Of a stretch of DNA of 64,000 nt, positions 15,132-24,204 are shown piece after piece; position 1 is the first letter of the stretch, and every line of letters starts with the position of its first letter. Under the pieces are notes generated by a model, which was not told where the DNA came from, did not search any database, and saw nothing but the letters and a program-made list of their open reading frames with translations. This stretch comes from Pedobacter cryophilus. Lineage in GTDB: Bacteria > Bacteroidota > Bacteroidia > Sphingobacteriales > Sphingobacteriaceae. Location: assembly GCF_005116455.1 (NCBI RefSeq), contig NZ_SWBP01000001.1, positions 992,001 to 1,056,000 on the forward strand, given 5' to 3'. A program made the position numbers and the translations under genes.

Positions 15132-16529
15132 TTATTTTAATGAACCTACCATTTCTTCTGGTTTTACCCATTCGGTAAATTGTTCTGAAGTAAGTAGTCC
15201 TAATTCTATAGCGGCTTCACGTAAAGTTTTATTTTCTTTATGTGCTTTTTTAGCAATTTTAGCTGCATTCTCATAACCAATATGCGGGTTTAATGCGGTA
15301 ACCAGCATCAAAGAATTTTCTAAATGCTTTTGAATCTCTGGTAAGTTTGGCAAAATACCTGCGGCACAATTATTAGTAAACGATACGCAAGCATCGCCAA
15401 TTAAACGGGCAGATTGTAATACGTTAGAAGCGATAACCGGCTTAAAAACGTTTAACTCAAAATGACCGTTAGAGCCACCAATAGAAACCGTAACGTCATT
15501 TCCCATTACCTGGGCGCAAACCATAGTTAATGCTTCTGGTTGTGTAGGATTTACTTTCCCCGGCATAATTGATGAGCCCGGTTCGTTATCAGGAATAATA
15601 ATTTCTCCAATACCACAACGCGGCCCAGAGCTTAACATTCTAATATCATTGGCAATTTTCATTAAAGCTACGGCAGCTCTTTTTAAAGCGCCAGACATTT
15701 CTACCATGGCATCATGTGCGGCCAAAGCTTCAAATTTATTTGGCGCAGTAATAAAAGGTAAGCCAGTTAAATCTGCAATATGCTTTGCAACTATAACATC
15801 ATATCCTTTGGGTGTATTTAAACCTGTACCAACTGCTGTACCGCCTAAAGCCAATTCTTTTACTACTTCTAAAGCGTTATTTATAGCTCTAATGCTATTG
15901 GTAATTTGTTGTGCATAGCCAGAAAACTCTTGGCCTAAAGTAAGCGGTGTAGCATCCATAAAATGGGTACGTCCGGTTTTTACAATAGTAGAGAACTCAG
16001 CTGCTTTTTTAGAAAGCGTATCTCTTAACAGTGTTAAGCCTGGTAAAGTAATTTCTACTACTTGTTTGTAAGTAGCAATGTGCATTGCTGTTGGGAAAGT
16101 ATCGTTAGATGATTGAGATTTATTTACATCATCATTTGGATGCAAAACTTTTTTCTCATCAGCTAAATTACCGCCATTCATTACATGCGCTCTGTAAGCA
16201 ATTACTTCATTGGCATTCATGTTAGATTGAGTGCCCGAACCTGTTTGCCAAATCACTAATGGAAACTGATCATCTAAAGAACCTGTTAAAATTTCATCGC
16301 AAGCTTTGGCTATTAAATCTTTTTTATCAGCAGATAAAACGCCTAAATCACAATTAGCTAATGCTGCTGCTTTTTTAAGGTAGGCAAAAGCATGAATAAT
16401 TTCTTTAGGCATTGAAGCCTCAGGACCAATTTTAAAATTGTTTCTTGAGCGTTCAGTTTGTGCTCCCCAGTATTTATCTGCCGGAACCTTTACCTCGCCC
16501 ATGGTATCATGTTCTAATCTGTATTCCAT
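15132..16529 (-). CDS. fumC: Class II fumarate hydratase
   Basis: Reversible hydration of fumarate to malate in the TCA cycle; iron-independent homotetramer in the cytoplasm. The 465-residue product contains [28 protein letters not shown], the [19 protein letters not shown] block and the fumarate-lyase signature [13 protein letters not shown]. Length is typical. The ATG at 16529 ([13 protein letters not shown]) is preferred to a TTG at 16553, which lies inside a TAATTTTG -7 box (16551-16558). The gene stands alone, divergent from the serine hydrolase gene. Confidence 0.97.
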   Translation of the reverse strand: MEYRLEHDTMGEVKVPADKYWGAQTERSRNNFKIGPEASMPKEIIHAFAYLKKAAALANCDLGVLSADKKDLIAKACDEILTGSLDDQFPLVIWQTGSGTQSNMNANEVIAYRAHVMNGGNLADEKKVLHPNDDVNKSQSSNDTFPTAMHIATYKQVVEITLPGLTLLRDTLSKKAAEFSTIVKTGRTHFMDATPLTLGQEFSGYAQQITNSIRAINNALEVVKELALGGTAVGTGLNTPKGYDVIVAKHIADLTGLPFITAPNKFEALAAHDAMVEMSGALKRAAVALMKIANDIRMLSSGPRCGIGEIIIPDNEPGSSIMPGKVNPTQPEALTMVCAQVMGNDVTVSIGGSNGHFELNVFKPVIASNVLQSARLIGDACVSFTNNCAAGILPNLPEIQKHLENSLMLVTALNPHIGYENAAKIAKKAHKENKTLREAAIELGLLTSEQFTEWVKPEEMVGSLK

Positions 16530-16550
16530 TATTGTGGTTTTTATTTGCGG

Positions 16551-16558
16551 CAAAATTA
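16551..16558 (-). promoter_or_regulatory. -7 promoter box of fumC
   Basis: Minus-strand TAATTTTG matches TAnnTTTG, 21 nt before the chosen ATG. It gives a short normal leader and argues against the longer TTG start. Confidence 0.45.
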
Positions 16559-16672
16559 AGATTTTTTGTGGGGATGTATTATAATTAGCCCGTCAGATTA
16601 ATGTTTAAAACTCATTTTGTTTTTATAGACATATAATTTCTAATTTTCCAGCTCGTTAAATTCAGAAAAAAC

Positions 16673-17881
16673 ATGATTAAAAAATACGCTCTTCTTCTTA
16701 CTATTTGTACGACATTTTTAACCGCTTGCTCTTCTAATCCAGAAAAAAAAGAAGCTGATTTAAAGGTTAGAACAGTAGATAATGATAAGACAGATAGCTT
16801 GTTATTACTTTATAATCCTAAAAAAGAAGATAAATTTATTGCGGAGTTTGCAAGAAATCTTCATAAAAAAAGTGGCTTTAACGGAAATATACTAGTTGCC
16901 AAAAAAGGAAAAATTATTTTTGAAAAAGCCATAGGTTGGGCAGATTATTTGCACCGAGACAGCTTAAAAATAAATTCGGAGTTTGAATTAGCTTCGGTTA
17001 CTAAGACTTTTACCGGTGTTGCAATCATGCAATTGATAGAAGCCAAAAAGCTTAAACTAAGTGATAATGTCAAAAAGTTTTATCCTAATTTTCCTTACGA
17101 TGGCATTACCATAAAAATGTTATTAACGCATAGAAGTGGGATGATGAACTATGTTTATTTTACTGATGGCATTTGGAAAGATAAAAAGAAACCTATGAGC
17201 AATTTAGATGTAATGAACCTAATTGCAAAACATAAACCAGCGCCATACGCAAAGCCAGATACCCGTTTCCACTACAATAATTCTAATTACATGGTTTTAG
17301 CGTCTATTATAGAAAAAGTAACTGGTGGTACTTATGCTAAGTATGTAAATGAGCACATTTTTAAACCAGCCGGAATGAAAAATACACATGTTTACTCTAC
17401 CACTCAATACAAAAAAATACCTGTAGATGTGGTGGGGCATGATCGTACTTGGAGGTATTCTGTGGTACAAAATTTTTTAGATGGCCCAGTTGGCGATAAA
17501 GGAATTTACAGTACCCTACATGATTTAGTTTTATATGACCATGCTTTAAAAAACGGTAGATTGTTAACTAAGCAAAGTTTAGACTCGGCTTATAAAGGAC
17601 ATAATACTGCGGTTAATGGTCATTTTAACTATGGTTATGGCTGGCGTATGTTTGATGGTGATAGAGGCCGTAAAGTGGTTTACCATACGGGCTGGTGGCA
17701 TGGTTTTAGACATATTTATGTGCGAGATTTAAACCAAGATATTGTAATTATATTTTTAGGAAATTTAACCAACGGTAGTTTGTTGCATTTAGATGAACTG
17801 TACAAATATTTAAAAGTTCCTATCATTAGAAAAGGTGCTTACCAGGGTAATGGTAGTTTGCCCGGGAGTGATGAAGATTAG
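16673..17881 (+). CDS. Class C beta-lactamase-like serine hydrolase, lipoprotein
   Basis: Serine hydrolase of the beta-lactamase/DD-peptidase fold (Pfam Beta-lactamase), probably an envelope esterase or peptidase rather than a resistance enzyme. Lipobox LTAC follows a short signal peptide. Active-site motifs: SVTK (Ser108-Lys111) in ELASVTKTFTGVAIMQL, YNN in FHYNNSNYM near 200, and HTG in VVYHTGWWHGF near 340. Length 402. A strong terminator follows about 55 bp downstream; the gene is monocistronic. Confidence 0.9.
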   Translation: MIKKYALLLTICTTFLTACSSNPEKKEADLKVRTVDNDKTDSLLLLYNPKKEDKFIAEFARNLHKKSGFNGNILVAKKGKIIFEKAIGWADYLHRDSLKINSEFELASVTKTFTGVAIMQLIEAKKLKLSDNVKKFYPNFPYDGITIKMLLTHRSGMMNYVYFTDGIWKDKKKPMSNLDVMNLIAKHKPAPYAKPDTRFHYNNSNYMVLASIIEKVTGGTYAKYVNEHIFKPAGMKNTHVYSTTQYKKIPVDVVGHDRTWRYSVVQNFLDGPVGDKGIYSTLHDLVLYDHALKNGRLLTKQSLDSAYKGHNTAVNGHFNYGYGWRMFDGDRGRKVVYHTGWWHGFRHIYVRDLNQDIVIIFLGNLTNGSLLHLDELYKYLKVPIIRKGAYQGNGSLPGSDED

Positions 17882-17937
17882 TCTAACTATTTTCTAACTC
17901 AATTTTATTTTTTTATTGAGGGATTGAAACCACCTTT

Positions 17938-17967
17938 AAGCCTGTGCCGCATGGACAGGCTTTTTTT
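17938..17967 (+). terminator. Rho-independent terminator
   Basis: Stem AAGCCTGT / ACAGGCTT with a 9-nt loop, followed by a run of seven T. It ends the serine hydrolase transcript. The following 17968-18196 has no ORF; it carries the GTAGGGTA motif (18131) upstream of the sigma factor gene. Confidence 0.9.
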
Positions 17968-18130
17968 GTGCTTGGTAACTTTTGAAAAACCAATCTAATT
18001 TTAGTGGAAACAATCACCAATCGGCGTAAGCAAACCAGCTCATTTATTATAGTTTTAGCCTCACATTATTCTCGATTTTTAATAAATTACAAATCCTTTT
18101 GCCTCATTTTCAATTTCTTTTGATAAAAAA

Positions 18131-18138
18131 GTAGGGTA
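18131..18138 (+). promoter_or_regulatory. GTAGGGTA motif upstream of the ECF/FecR locus
   Basis: AAAAGTAGGGTAAGG lies about 60 bp before the sigma factor start. The same 8-mer occurs at the second ECF locus, at 56335-56342 (reverse) and 56943-56950 (forward). A shared element at two surface-signalling loci suggests a promoter or operator for this regulator class. Confidence 0.4.
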
Positions 18139-18196
18139 AGGGACTAAAAATGCGGTATTAATGATATCGGCAGATTTTTAATTTTAAAATTTCCAG

Positions 18197-18682
18197 TTGA
18201 GCAGAGAAGACTTTAAATTATTATTTGATACTTATTTTGATGCGATAAAAAACTATTTGTTTTATCGGATTGGAGACATAGACATTGCTACTGATATTAC
18301 TCAGGATGTTTTTGTGCGTATTTGGGAAAAGCAAATGAAGTTGGATATGAATAATGCCAAGTACATGCTTTACAAAATTGCCAGAGATATGTTGGTGAGT
18401 AAATACAGACGCTTAGAAGTAGAAAACAAGTACTCACAGCGTATGCAATTTGAAATGACAGAAGTGGTAGAGGATAACGATTTTGATTACAAGCAACTGA
18501 AATTGAAATATGAGAATGCATTAATTAAGCTTCCTGATAAGCAACGGACGGTTTTTTTAATGAGTAGAATGGAAGAATTAAAGTATGCAGAGATTGCAGA
18601 AAGACTAGATATTAGTATTAAAACTGTAGAAAAACGAATGTCTAACGCATTGTTTTATTTAAGAAAGGTTTTAACCGTATGA
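18197..18682 (+). CDS. ECF-type RNA polymerase sigma factor (FecI-like)
   Basis: Directs transcription of its target operon when released by the partner FecR protein. The 161-residue chain has a region 2 (YLFYRIGDIDIATDITQDVFVRIWEK, about 20-45) and a region 4 helix-turn-helix (LPDKQRTVFLMSRMEELKYAEIAERLDISIKTVEKRMSNAL, about 112-152). The start is TTG at 18197 (MSREDFKLLF); no ATG fits. The stop overlaps the FecR start by 4 bp (ATGA), so translation is coupled. With FecR, an STN-type receptor and a PepSY-like lipoprotein it forms a surface-signalling operon. Confidence 0.9.
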   Translation: MSREDFKLLFDTYFDAIKNYLFYRIGDIDIATDITQDVFVRIWEKQMKLDMNNAKYMLYKIARDMLVSKYRRLEVENKYSQRMQFEMTEVVEDNDFDYKQLKLKYENALIKLPDKQRTVFLMSRMEELKYAEIAERLDISIKTVEKRMSNALFYLRKVLTV

Positions 18683-19536
18683 AAAATTTAAATAGTAAGG
18701 ATTTGAATGATCCTGTAGCATTAATCAAAAAAATGAAACCCATGAAAGCTCAAAAAAGTAAGGAGCAGGTTTGGGCAGAATTGGAGCAAATGATGGAGCA
18801 GCCCGTTAAAAAAGGAGGGGTAATAAAAAGCATCAATTTCAGTAAATGGAGTATTGCGGCCAGTATTGCTTTGTTAGTTTCTTTAAGTGTGTTGGCTTTC
18901 TTAAAGTTTTATACAGTTAACGTAGAATGTTTGCCCGGAGAACAAAAAATGGCTTATTTGCCAGATGGTTCTTCGGTGCAGTTAAATGCAAAATCTAGTT
19001 TATCTTTTCATCCACTTTGGTGGAAAATGGATAGAGAAGTGGAGCTAAACGGAGAAGGTTTTTTTCAGGTTAAAAAAGGAGAAAAGTTTACGGTGGTTTC
19101 TGACAACGGATCTACATCTGTAATGGGAACAAGCTTCAATATATTTGCTCGTGATGAAGATTATGAAGTAACTTGTTTAACCGGAAAAGTAAAAGTTTTA
19201 TCAATAATCACTAAAGATGAAGTGATTATAACGCCTAACCAAATGGTTGTTTTAGACCAAGCCGGTAATTTAAATGCAAATTTAAAAGTGAACGCAAAAC
19301 TAGCAGTAGACTGGACAATGGGTAAATTTGTATTTACACAAACGCCTTTAAACAAAGTACTTGCGGAAATTGGTAGAAGATACGGTGTAGAAATAAAAAA
19401 CACCGAAAATCTTACCCAATTATACACTGGTAACTTTGCCAAACAAAAAGAAATTGAACCTATATTAGACCTTGTTTGTAAAACTTTTGAAATTGAGTAC
19501 AAAAAATTACCATCAGGAGAGGTTATTATGCAATAA
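18679..19536 (+). CDS. FecR-family anti-sigma regulator
   Basis: Inner-membrane protein that holds the sigma factor and senses the receptor's STN domain. An N-terminal cytoplasmic part (1-53) is followed by one membrane helix (about 54-74, IAASIALLVSLSVLAFLKFY). The periplasmic FecR domain has LPDGSSVQLNAKSSLSF, LNGEGFFQVKKGEKFTVVS and GTSFNIFARDEDYEVTCLTG. The C-terminal DUF4974 region (TPLNKVLAEIGRRYGVEIKN, about 217-285) is standard for Bacteroidota. It overlaps the sigma gene by 4 bp, and its 3' end overlaps the receptor ORF. Confidence 0.92.
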   Translation: MKNLNSKDLNDPVALIKKMKPMKAQKSKEQVWAELEQMMEQPVKKGGVIKSINFSKWSIAASIALLVSLSVLAFLKFYTVNVECLPGEQKMAYLPDGSSVQLNAKSSLSFHPLWWKMDREVELNGEGFFQVKKGEKFTVVSDNGSTSVMGTSFNIFARDEDYEVTCLTGKVKVLSIITKDEVIITPNQMVVLDQAGNLNANLKVNAKLAVDWTMGKFVFTQTPLNKVLAEIGRRYGVEIKNTENLTQLYTGNFAKQKEIEPILDLVCKTFEIEYKKLPSGEVIMQ

Positions 19537-22054
19537 ACGGTGCAATAAAAACCTTTTTTCTCTTGTAATTTTTTTCTTTTTGCTCCTGCCTTTTAATCAC
19601 TTATTTGCGCAGCAAGCTATTGTTTTGAAAGTAAATAACCAATCTTTAAACAAAGTAATTACCACATTAATAGATAATTACGACATTAAACTTTCTTTTA
19701 ATGATGATAAACTTTCTGCCTATACGGTTAGCATAAATAGAAGTTTTTCATCTGCAGAAGAAGCCCTTAATTTCTTATTAAAAGGCTTGCCATTTAACTT
19801 AGAGAAGAGTAATGAAGTGTTTATTATTACTTCGCAGAAAGCAGCAACTTCAAACAAAAAGTTTTTACTAACCGGCCATGTTTTAGATGGAATTAATCAA
19901 GAATCATTACCATTTACCAGCATTGTAATTAATGGTTATCCTTTAACAACAGATTTAAAAGGTAATTTTTCTTATTCGGCTTTTGCCGATAGCCTTTTTA
20001 AACTACAAGTATCCTATTTGGGTTATTATAAGTTAGATACTATTGTTGGAGCTAGCAGCAATCTAACCATACCGTTATTCCAAAATAGCATTAAAATTGA
20101 AGAAGTGGTATTAACTTCAAGAAGTACAGATAAAGCTGCTAATACCAATTATAGCTCAGGCAATGTAAAGCTTAACCGTAACGTGGGTGAGGATTTGCCT
20201 GGAAGTAGCGATAATTCTGTTTACAATATTTTACGTTTACAGCCGGGAGTTTTAGCTGCTGGCGAACAAGCCAATGATTTAATTATTTGGGGGAGCTACC
20301 GTGGGCAAACTAAAGTTTCTTTTGATGGATTTACCATTTTTGGACTCAAAAATTTTAATGATAACATAGGTGCAATTAACCCATTAATGGCTAAAGATAT
20401 TACTGTTAAAAAAGGAGGCTACGGAGCAGAGCAAGGAGACAGAGTTGGCGGAGTGGTAGATATAAACGGAATGGAGGGCAGCGGAAACGCCCCAACGTTA
20501 AATGTAGGCGTAAATAATTTAACCATCAATGCATCAGCCAGTACGCCGCTTTTTAAAAATACATCTTTAGTATTGGCAGCCCGGCAAACCTATTACAACT
20601 TGTATAATAGTTACAGCGCAAGCCAACCTTCCAATAATAGAAACGGAGTAAGAAACTTGGTTGATTTAACCATTAAACCTGATTATGTTTTTAAAGATAT
20701 TAACCTAAAATTTTCTGGTCGCTCTTTAACTGGAGATCACTATTATTTAAGTCTTTTTTCTGGTAATGATAAATTAGACGCTGCTTACTTAACTACCGAA
20801 GGCAGAGTGAGGGTAAATGGCTCAAATAACGAAGAAAATAAACAAGCTGGAGGGGCTGCATTTTATAATAAAATTTGGAAAAACGGGAGCATCAGCAGCG
20901 TAACCTTAGCTTCATCTGGTTTAAACAACAATGATTTAAGCAAGCTAAACTTAACTCAGGAAAATGACGGGAAAAATATTAGAACTGTTGCCGATTTAAC
21001 AAATAACACCATTCAAGAGCAAAGCTTAAAATTTACCCACAAGCTTTCTAGTACCAAAAAATATAATGCTTTAACGGGCTTTGGTTATATCCAAAATAGA
21101 ACAACATTGCTTAGAGATTCTTTAAATATCCAAACCACCAACGAAGAAAACTACAGTAATAGGTTGTTTACTTTTTTAGAGAGTCCGTATTTTTTTACTC
21201 CAAATTTTAAAGTGATCCCTGGCATTAGAGCCGATTTTGATTTAGGCTTGCAAAAGCTTTTTATCCAACCTAGGTTATCAGCATCGTACAAATTTGATGA
21301 ACAATTTAAAATGACAGCTTCCTGGGGATTATACAGGCAATTTATTGCTTATACCGGAGAAACTGATGATGAAGGTAACTATCAATACAGATGGACGGTA
21401 AGCAACGGAACAAGTATTCCGGTTTATAAGGCGCAGCATTGGGTATTAGATGCCGCTTATGAACGCAATAGGTTTTGGATAAATACCGATATTTATTACA
21501 AATATACCACAGGTGTTACCCGTTTTATTCAAAATGCCCAAGGCCGAAGAACTATTTTAGGAGATGGAAGATCTTTTGGGTTAGATATTTTGATAAAAAA
21601 AGAATTTAAAACCAATTACGTTTGGATGTCTTATTCTTTAAATAACACTCAGGAGCGTTTTGATAAGAGAATTAAAAACATCGTGATTAGCGAATATGAA
21701 AGAGCGCCACAAGATCAAAGGCATGAACTAAAATTTGCTGGCCTCATCAATTTCTCTTCTTTTTTCTTATCGGCTAATTACGTTTATGGTTCTGGCTTTA
21801 GAAGCACTCGCCCAACAGATGATCCCTCACAAAATCAGTTAGCTTATAATAGGTTTGATACTGCACTAACGTATAAGTTTAACGCTAAAAAATATCGTTT
21901 ACAAACCGGCTTATCCATTTTAAATTTGTTTAACACACAAAATCTAAAAGCTGGTAATTTTGAAAGAATCCCTACAGAACAGCTTCAAACAGTAAATATC
22001 TACTCTCAAACTGTACCTTTTACCCCTACAATTTTTCTTAATTTTTCTCTTTAG
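19493..22054 (+). CDS. TonB-dependent receptor with STN signalling domain
   Basis: FecA-like outer-membrane receptor that both imports a ligand and signals to FecR. Order of parts: signal sequence (NLFSLVIFFFLLLPFNHLFAQ, ending near residue 42), STN domain (VNNQSLNKVITTLIDNYDI), carboxypeptidase-regulatory-like domain (LTGHVLDGINQESLPFTSIV), plug (LRLQPGVLAAGEQANDLII; KKGGYGAEQGDRVGGVVDI), then barrel ending ...FLNFSL. No ATG precedes the signal sequence. TTG at 19493, inside fecR, gives MSTKNYHQERLLCNKR and is the most plausible start; TTG at 19472 is possible. The overlap with fecR is therefore about 44 bp. The ligand is not evident; iron chelates are typical of the class. Confidence 0.88.
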   Translation: MSTKNYHQERLLCNKRCNKNLFSLVIFFFLLLPFNHLFAQQAIVLKVNNQSLNKVITTLIDNYDIKLSFNDDKLSAYTVSINRSFSSAEEALNFLLKGLPFNLEKSNEVFIITSQKAATSNKKFLLTGHVLDGINQESLPFTSIVINGYPLTTDLKGNFSYSAFADSLFKLQVSYLGYYKLDTIVGASSNLTIPLFQNSIKIEEVVLTSRSTDKAANTNYSSGNVKLNRNVGEDLPGSSDNSVYNILRLQPGVLAAGEQANDLIIWGSYRGQTKVSFDGFTIFGLKNFNDNIGAINPLMAKDITVKKGGYGAEQGDRVGGVVDINGMEGSGNAPTLNVGVNNLTINASASTPLFKNTSLVLAARQTYYNLYNSYSASQPSNNRNGVRNLVDLTIKPDYVFKDINLKFSGRSLTGDHYYLSLFSGNDKLDAAYLTTEGRVRVNGSNNEENKQAGGAAFYNKIWKNGSISSVTLASSGLNNNDLSKLNLTQENDGKNIRTVADLTNNTIQEQSLKFTHKLSSTKKYNALTGFGYIQNRTTLLRDSLNIQTTNEENYSNRLFTFLESPYFFTPNFKVIPGIRADFDLGLQKLFIQPRLSASYKFDEQFKMTASWGLYRQFIAYTGETDDEGNYQYRWTVSNGTSIPVYKAQHWVLDAAYERNRFWINTDIYYKYTTGVTRFIQNAQGRRTILGDGRSFGLDILIKKEFKTNYVWMSYSLNNTQERFDKRIKNIVISEYERAPQDQRHELKFAGLINFSSFFLSANYVYGSGFRSTRPTDDPSQNQLAYNRFDTALTYKFNAKKYRLQTGLSILNLFNTQNLKAGNFERIPTEQLQTVNIYSQTVPFTPTIFLNFSL

Positions 22055-22209
22055 TTTTCTATACCTGTATTTTTTTAAAATATTTTTAGGGTGGTGGTTA
22101 ATTTCTACGGTATTGTTATAAATCAACATAAAAATTAAAACGAAATAATATTTGATAGAACGATTACTTTTTTAATTATCCTTTTATTAACCACTTAAAT
22201 CTTTAAAAA

Positions 22210-23136
22210 ATGAAAACTATAACTAAACTTCCAACCCTACTTGCATTATTAGCAATTGTAGCATTTGGTTTTACGGCCTGTCAAAAAGGTGATGATGTAA
22301 GTACAGATTCTTCTTTAATCGCTAGCCAATTGGGCGCTGTTGCTGTTGCTCCAACTTCAAGCGTTTTATCAACATCATCTACAACATCTGCTGATTCTCT
22401 TTACGCAATGGGTGCATGTCAAAAAAATCAAAGAAAAACAAAAGTAGCCCAAGAAGCTTTATCAGCATCAATTACTACTTACTTAACCACAAACTATGTA
22501 GGTTACACTTTTATTAAAGCTTTTAGCACCACTTTACCAAATACAACCACTTTAGATAGTTATGTGGTAGCCGTTTTATTTAACGGTAAGCCAGTAGCTA
22601 TAAAGTTTGATGCTACGGGTACTTTTGTAAAAGTATTAGAATTAAGAGAGGGAAAAGATTTAGGTAGAAAAGGCGGGCACCATGCTGGAGGTTTTTTTGA
22701 TAACAGAGATGGCAAACAAAGAGATAGCATAGCTGTAACCGCATTACCACAAACTATTAAGCAATATTTTGCAGCCAATTATGCTCAAGATACTTTGAAA
22801 AGTGCTTGGGTTGGTAAAGACGGTAGTATTTTAGTAATAAGTAAAAATGTGAAATACTTTGGTACAGCTTTTAAAGCTGATGGGACTTTTATTAAAAGAG
22901 AAAGCTTGCCTGGCCACCCCGGTAGAGGAAAAGAAATAGCACAAGACAAATTGCCTGCCACCGTACTTGCGTATTTAAATACAACTTATCCAAATTATGT
23001 ATTCAAAAAAGCTTTTGAACACAGCATAAATGGAACTTTAAAAGGTCATTTGGTAATTATTGATGCAAACCTTACCAAATATGCTGTATTATTTAATGCA
23101 ACAGGAGCTTTTGTTGAAGCAAAAATTATTAGATAA
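22210..23136 (+). CDS. PepSY-like lipoprotein with three repeats, 308 aa
   Basis: Lipobox FTAC (MKTITKLPTLLALLAIVAFG) and a Ser/Thr-rich linker precede three copies of a roughly 70-residue unit. Each unit has a helix with a Y-x-Y-x-F-type ending (ITTYLTTNYVGYTFIKAF; IKQYFAANYAQDTLKSAW; VLAYLNTTYPNYVFKKAF), then strands and a closing FxATGxFV/FKADGTFI. This is the PepSY-like (BLIP-type) pattern common in Bacteroidota lipoproteins. Its place after the FecA-like receptor suggests a surface or periplasmic ligand-handling partner. A His/Gly-rich insert (RKGGHHAGGFFDNRDGK) sits in the middle and a second, PGHPGRGKE, later. Confidence 0.78.
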   Translation: MKTITKLPTLLALLAIVAFGFTACQKGDDVSTDSSLIASQLGAVAVAPTSSVLSTSSTTSADSLYAMGACQKNQRKTKVAQEALSASITTYLTTNYVGYTFIKAFSTTLPNTTTLDSYVVAVLFNGKPVAIKFDATGTFVKVLELREGKDLGRKGGHHAGGFFDNRDGKQRDSIAVTALPQTIKQYFAANYAQDTLKSAWVGKDGSILVISKNVKYFGTAFKADGTFIKRESLPGHPGRGKEIAQDKLPATVLAYLNTTYPNYVFKKAFEHSINGTLKGHLVIIDANLTKYAVLFNATGAFVEAKIIR

Positions 23137-23158
23137 TATTTTCTGATTAATTTAATAT

Positions 23159-23193
23159 AGGGATGAACATTGTTTATGCTCATCCCTTTTTGT
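23159..23193. terminator. Bidirectional terminator between convergent genes
   Basis: AGGGATGA / TCATCCCT stem with a loop of about 15 nt and a T-run on the plus side (CCCTTTTTG). It separates the PepSY-like lipoprotein gene from the convergent outer-membrane protein gene. Confidence 0.75.
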
Positions 23194-23194
23194 T

Positions 23195-23725
23195 TTATTT
23201 ATTTGGTCTTTTAAAAGCGTAAGCCACTCTAAAAGCAACCATTCCATTGCTTGAATTATCGTACTCAAAACCTTCATATCTTAATGCAAAATCCCATTTG
23301 TTATTTGCGTAACCTAAGCTTGGCGCATAAGTGAACGGATTTCCATAATCTTCCTTAGTTGAAAACGAAACTCCAACCTCGGGTTGAAAATAAAAAGTGT
23401 TTCCGAAGAAAAATTTAGCTCCTGCTTTAAGCGGAATTAAATCTGCCATTAATTCGTTACCAAACGCATCTTTCTCTTTACCAATAAAGCCATAATACCC
23501 TGTTGTTAATGTTAAAGATGTTCTTTCTCCTAAATCATGTTGCAATCTTAAATCGGGTGCAATTACAACATCGCCCATATAAGATTTAGTAGGTACGCCT
23601 AAGCCTAATCCAAAGCCTAATCTTGTTTGATGACCATCATCAGTAGATTGAGCAAAAGCTCCTGTAAATTGTAATAAGGTTATTGCAGCTACTGCAATTA
23701 TTCCTGTAAGTTTGTTTTTTTTCAT
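23195..23725 (-). CDS. Outer-membrane beta-barrel protein, 176 aa
   Basis: A signal peptide of about 25 residues (ITLLQFTGAFAQ) is followed by alternating polar/hydrophobic strands with Gly-rich turns (TRLGFGLGLGVPT; TGYYGFIGKEKDAFG; YFQPEVGVSFSTKEDYG; KWDFALRYEGFEYD) and a C-terminal VAYAFKR strand. The plan matches small 8-strand porin-family/OmpA-like barrels of Bacteroidota. No specific function can be given. It is a single gene. Confidence 0.8.
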   Translation of the reverse strand: MKKNKLTGIIAVAAITLLQFTGAFAQSTDDGHQTRLGFGLGLGVPTKSYMGDVVIAPDLRLQHDLGERTSLTLTTGYYGFIGKEKDAFGNELMADLIPLKAGAKFFFGNTFYFQPEVGVSFSTKEDYGNPFTYAPSLGYANNKWDFALRYEGFEYDNSSNGMVAFRVAYAFKRPNK

Positions 23726-23863
23726 TTTTGTAATTTTTTACAATTTTACAAGGGTTGTGCCAATTTTCATTTTTTTCTCACTTTTTACACAAATTGTAAC
23801 CTCATTTAAGACTTTAAAAACAAAAATTGCCGACCTTTATTTTCACAATTAATTTAAGATACC

Positions 23864-24181
23864 ATGTTTGATAAAATATTTGAAGCTCAACAAAAGGCCG
23901 AGGAAGTAAAGAAAAGATTAGAAAATATAAGCGTTACCGCCGAGGTAGAAGGAGGCGCAATAAAAGTAGTTGCATTAGCATCTAAAGCCATAAAATCTAT
24001 TGAAATTGACGAGAATTTTTTAGCCGAAAATGGTAAAGAAGGCTTAGAAGAATTACTGGTAATTGCAATAAACAAAGCTTTAGCAGAGGCAGAAAACGTG
24101 TCGCAAGCAGAAATGGCTGCCGTTACCCAGCAAATGCTTGGCGGAATGGGCGGTTTAGGAAACCTGTTTGGAAAAAAGTAA
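23864..24181 (+). CDS. YbaB/EbfC-family nucleoid-associated protein
   Basis: Small dimeric DNA-binding protein, 105 residues. N-terminal FDKIFEAQQKAEEVKKRLENI is the usual Met/Gln-rich helix, then VEGGAIKVVALASKAIKSIEID and a C-terminal helix with the Gly/Met-rich tail MLGGMGGLGNLFGKK. Most bacteria have it beside recR or dnaX; here it instead precedes an MBL hydrolase by 23 bp. Role in chromosome organisation is from family knowledge. Confidence 0.9.
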   Translation: MFDKIFEAQQKAEEVKKRLENISVTAEVEGGAIKVVALASKAIKSIEIDENFLAENGKEGLEELLVIAINKALAEAENVSQAEMAAVTQQMLGGMGGLGNLFGKK

Positions 24182-24204
24182 TCATTAATCTAAAAAACGA
24201 TAAT

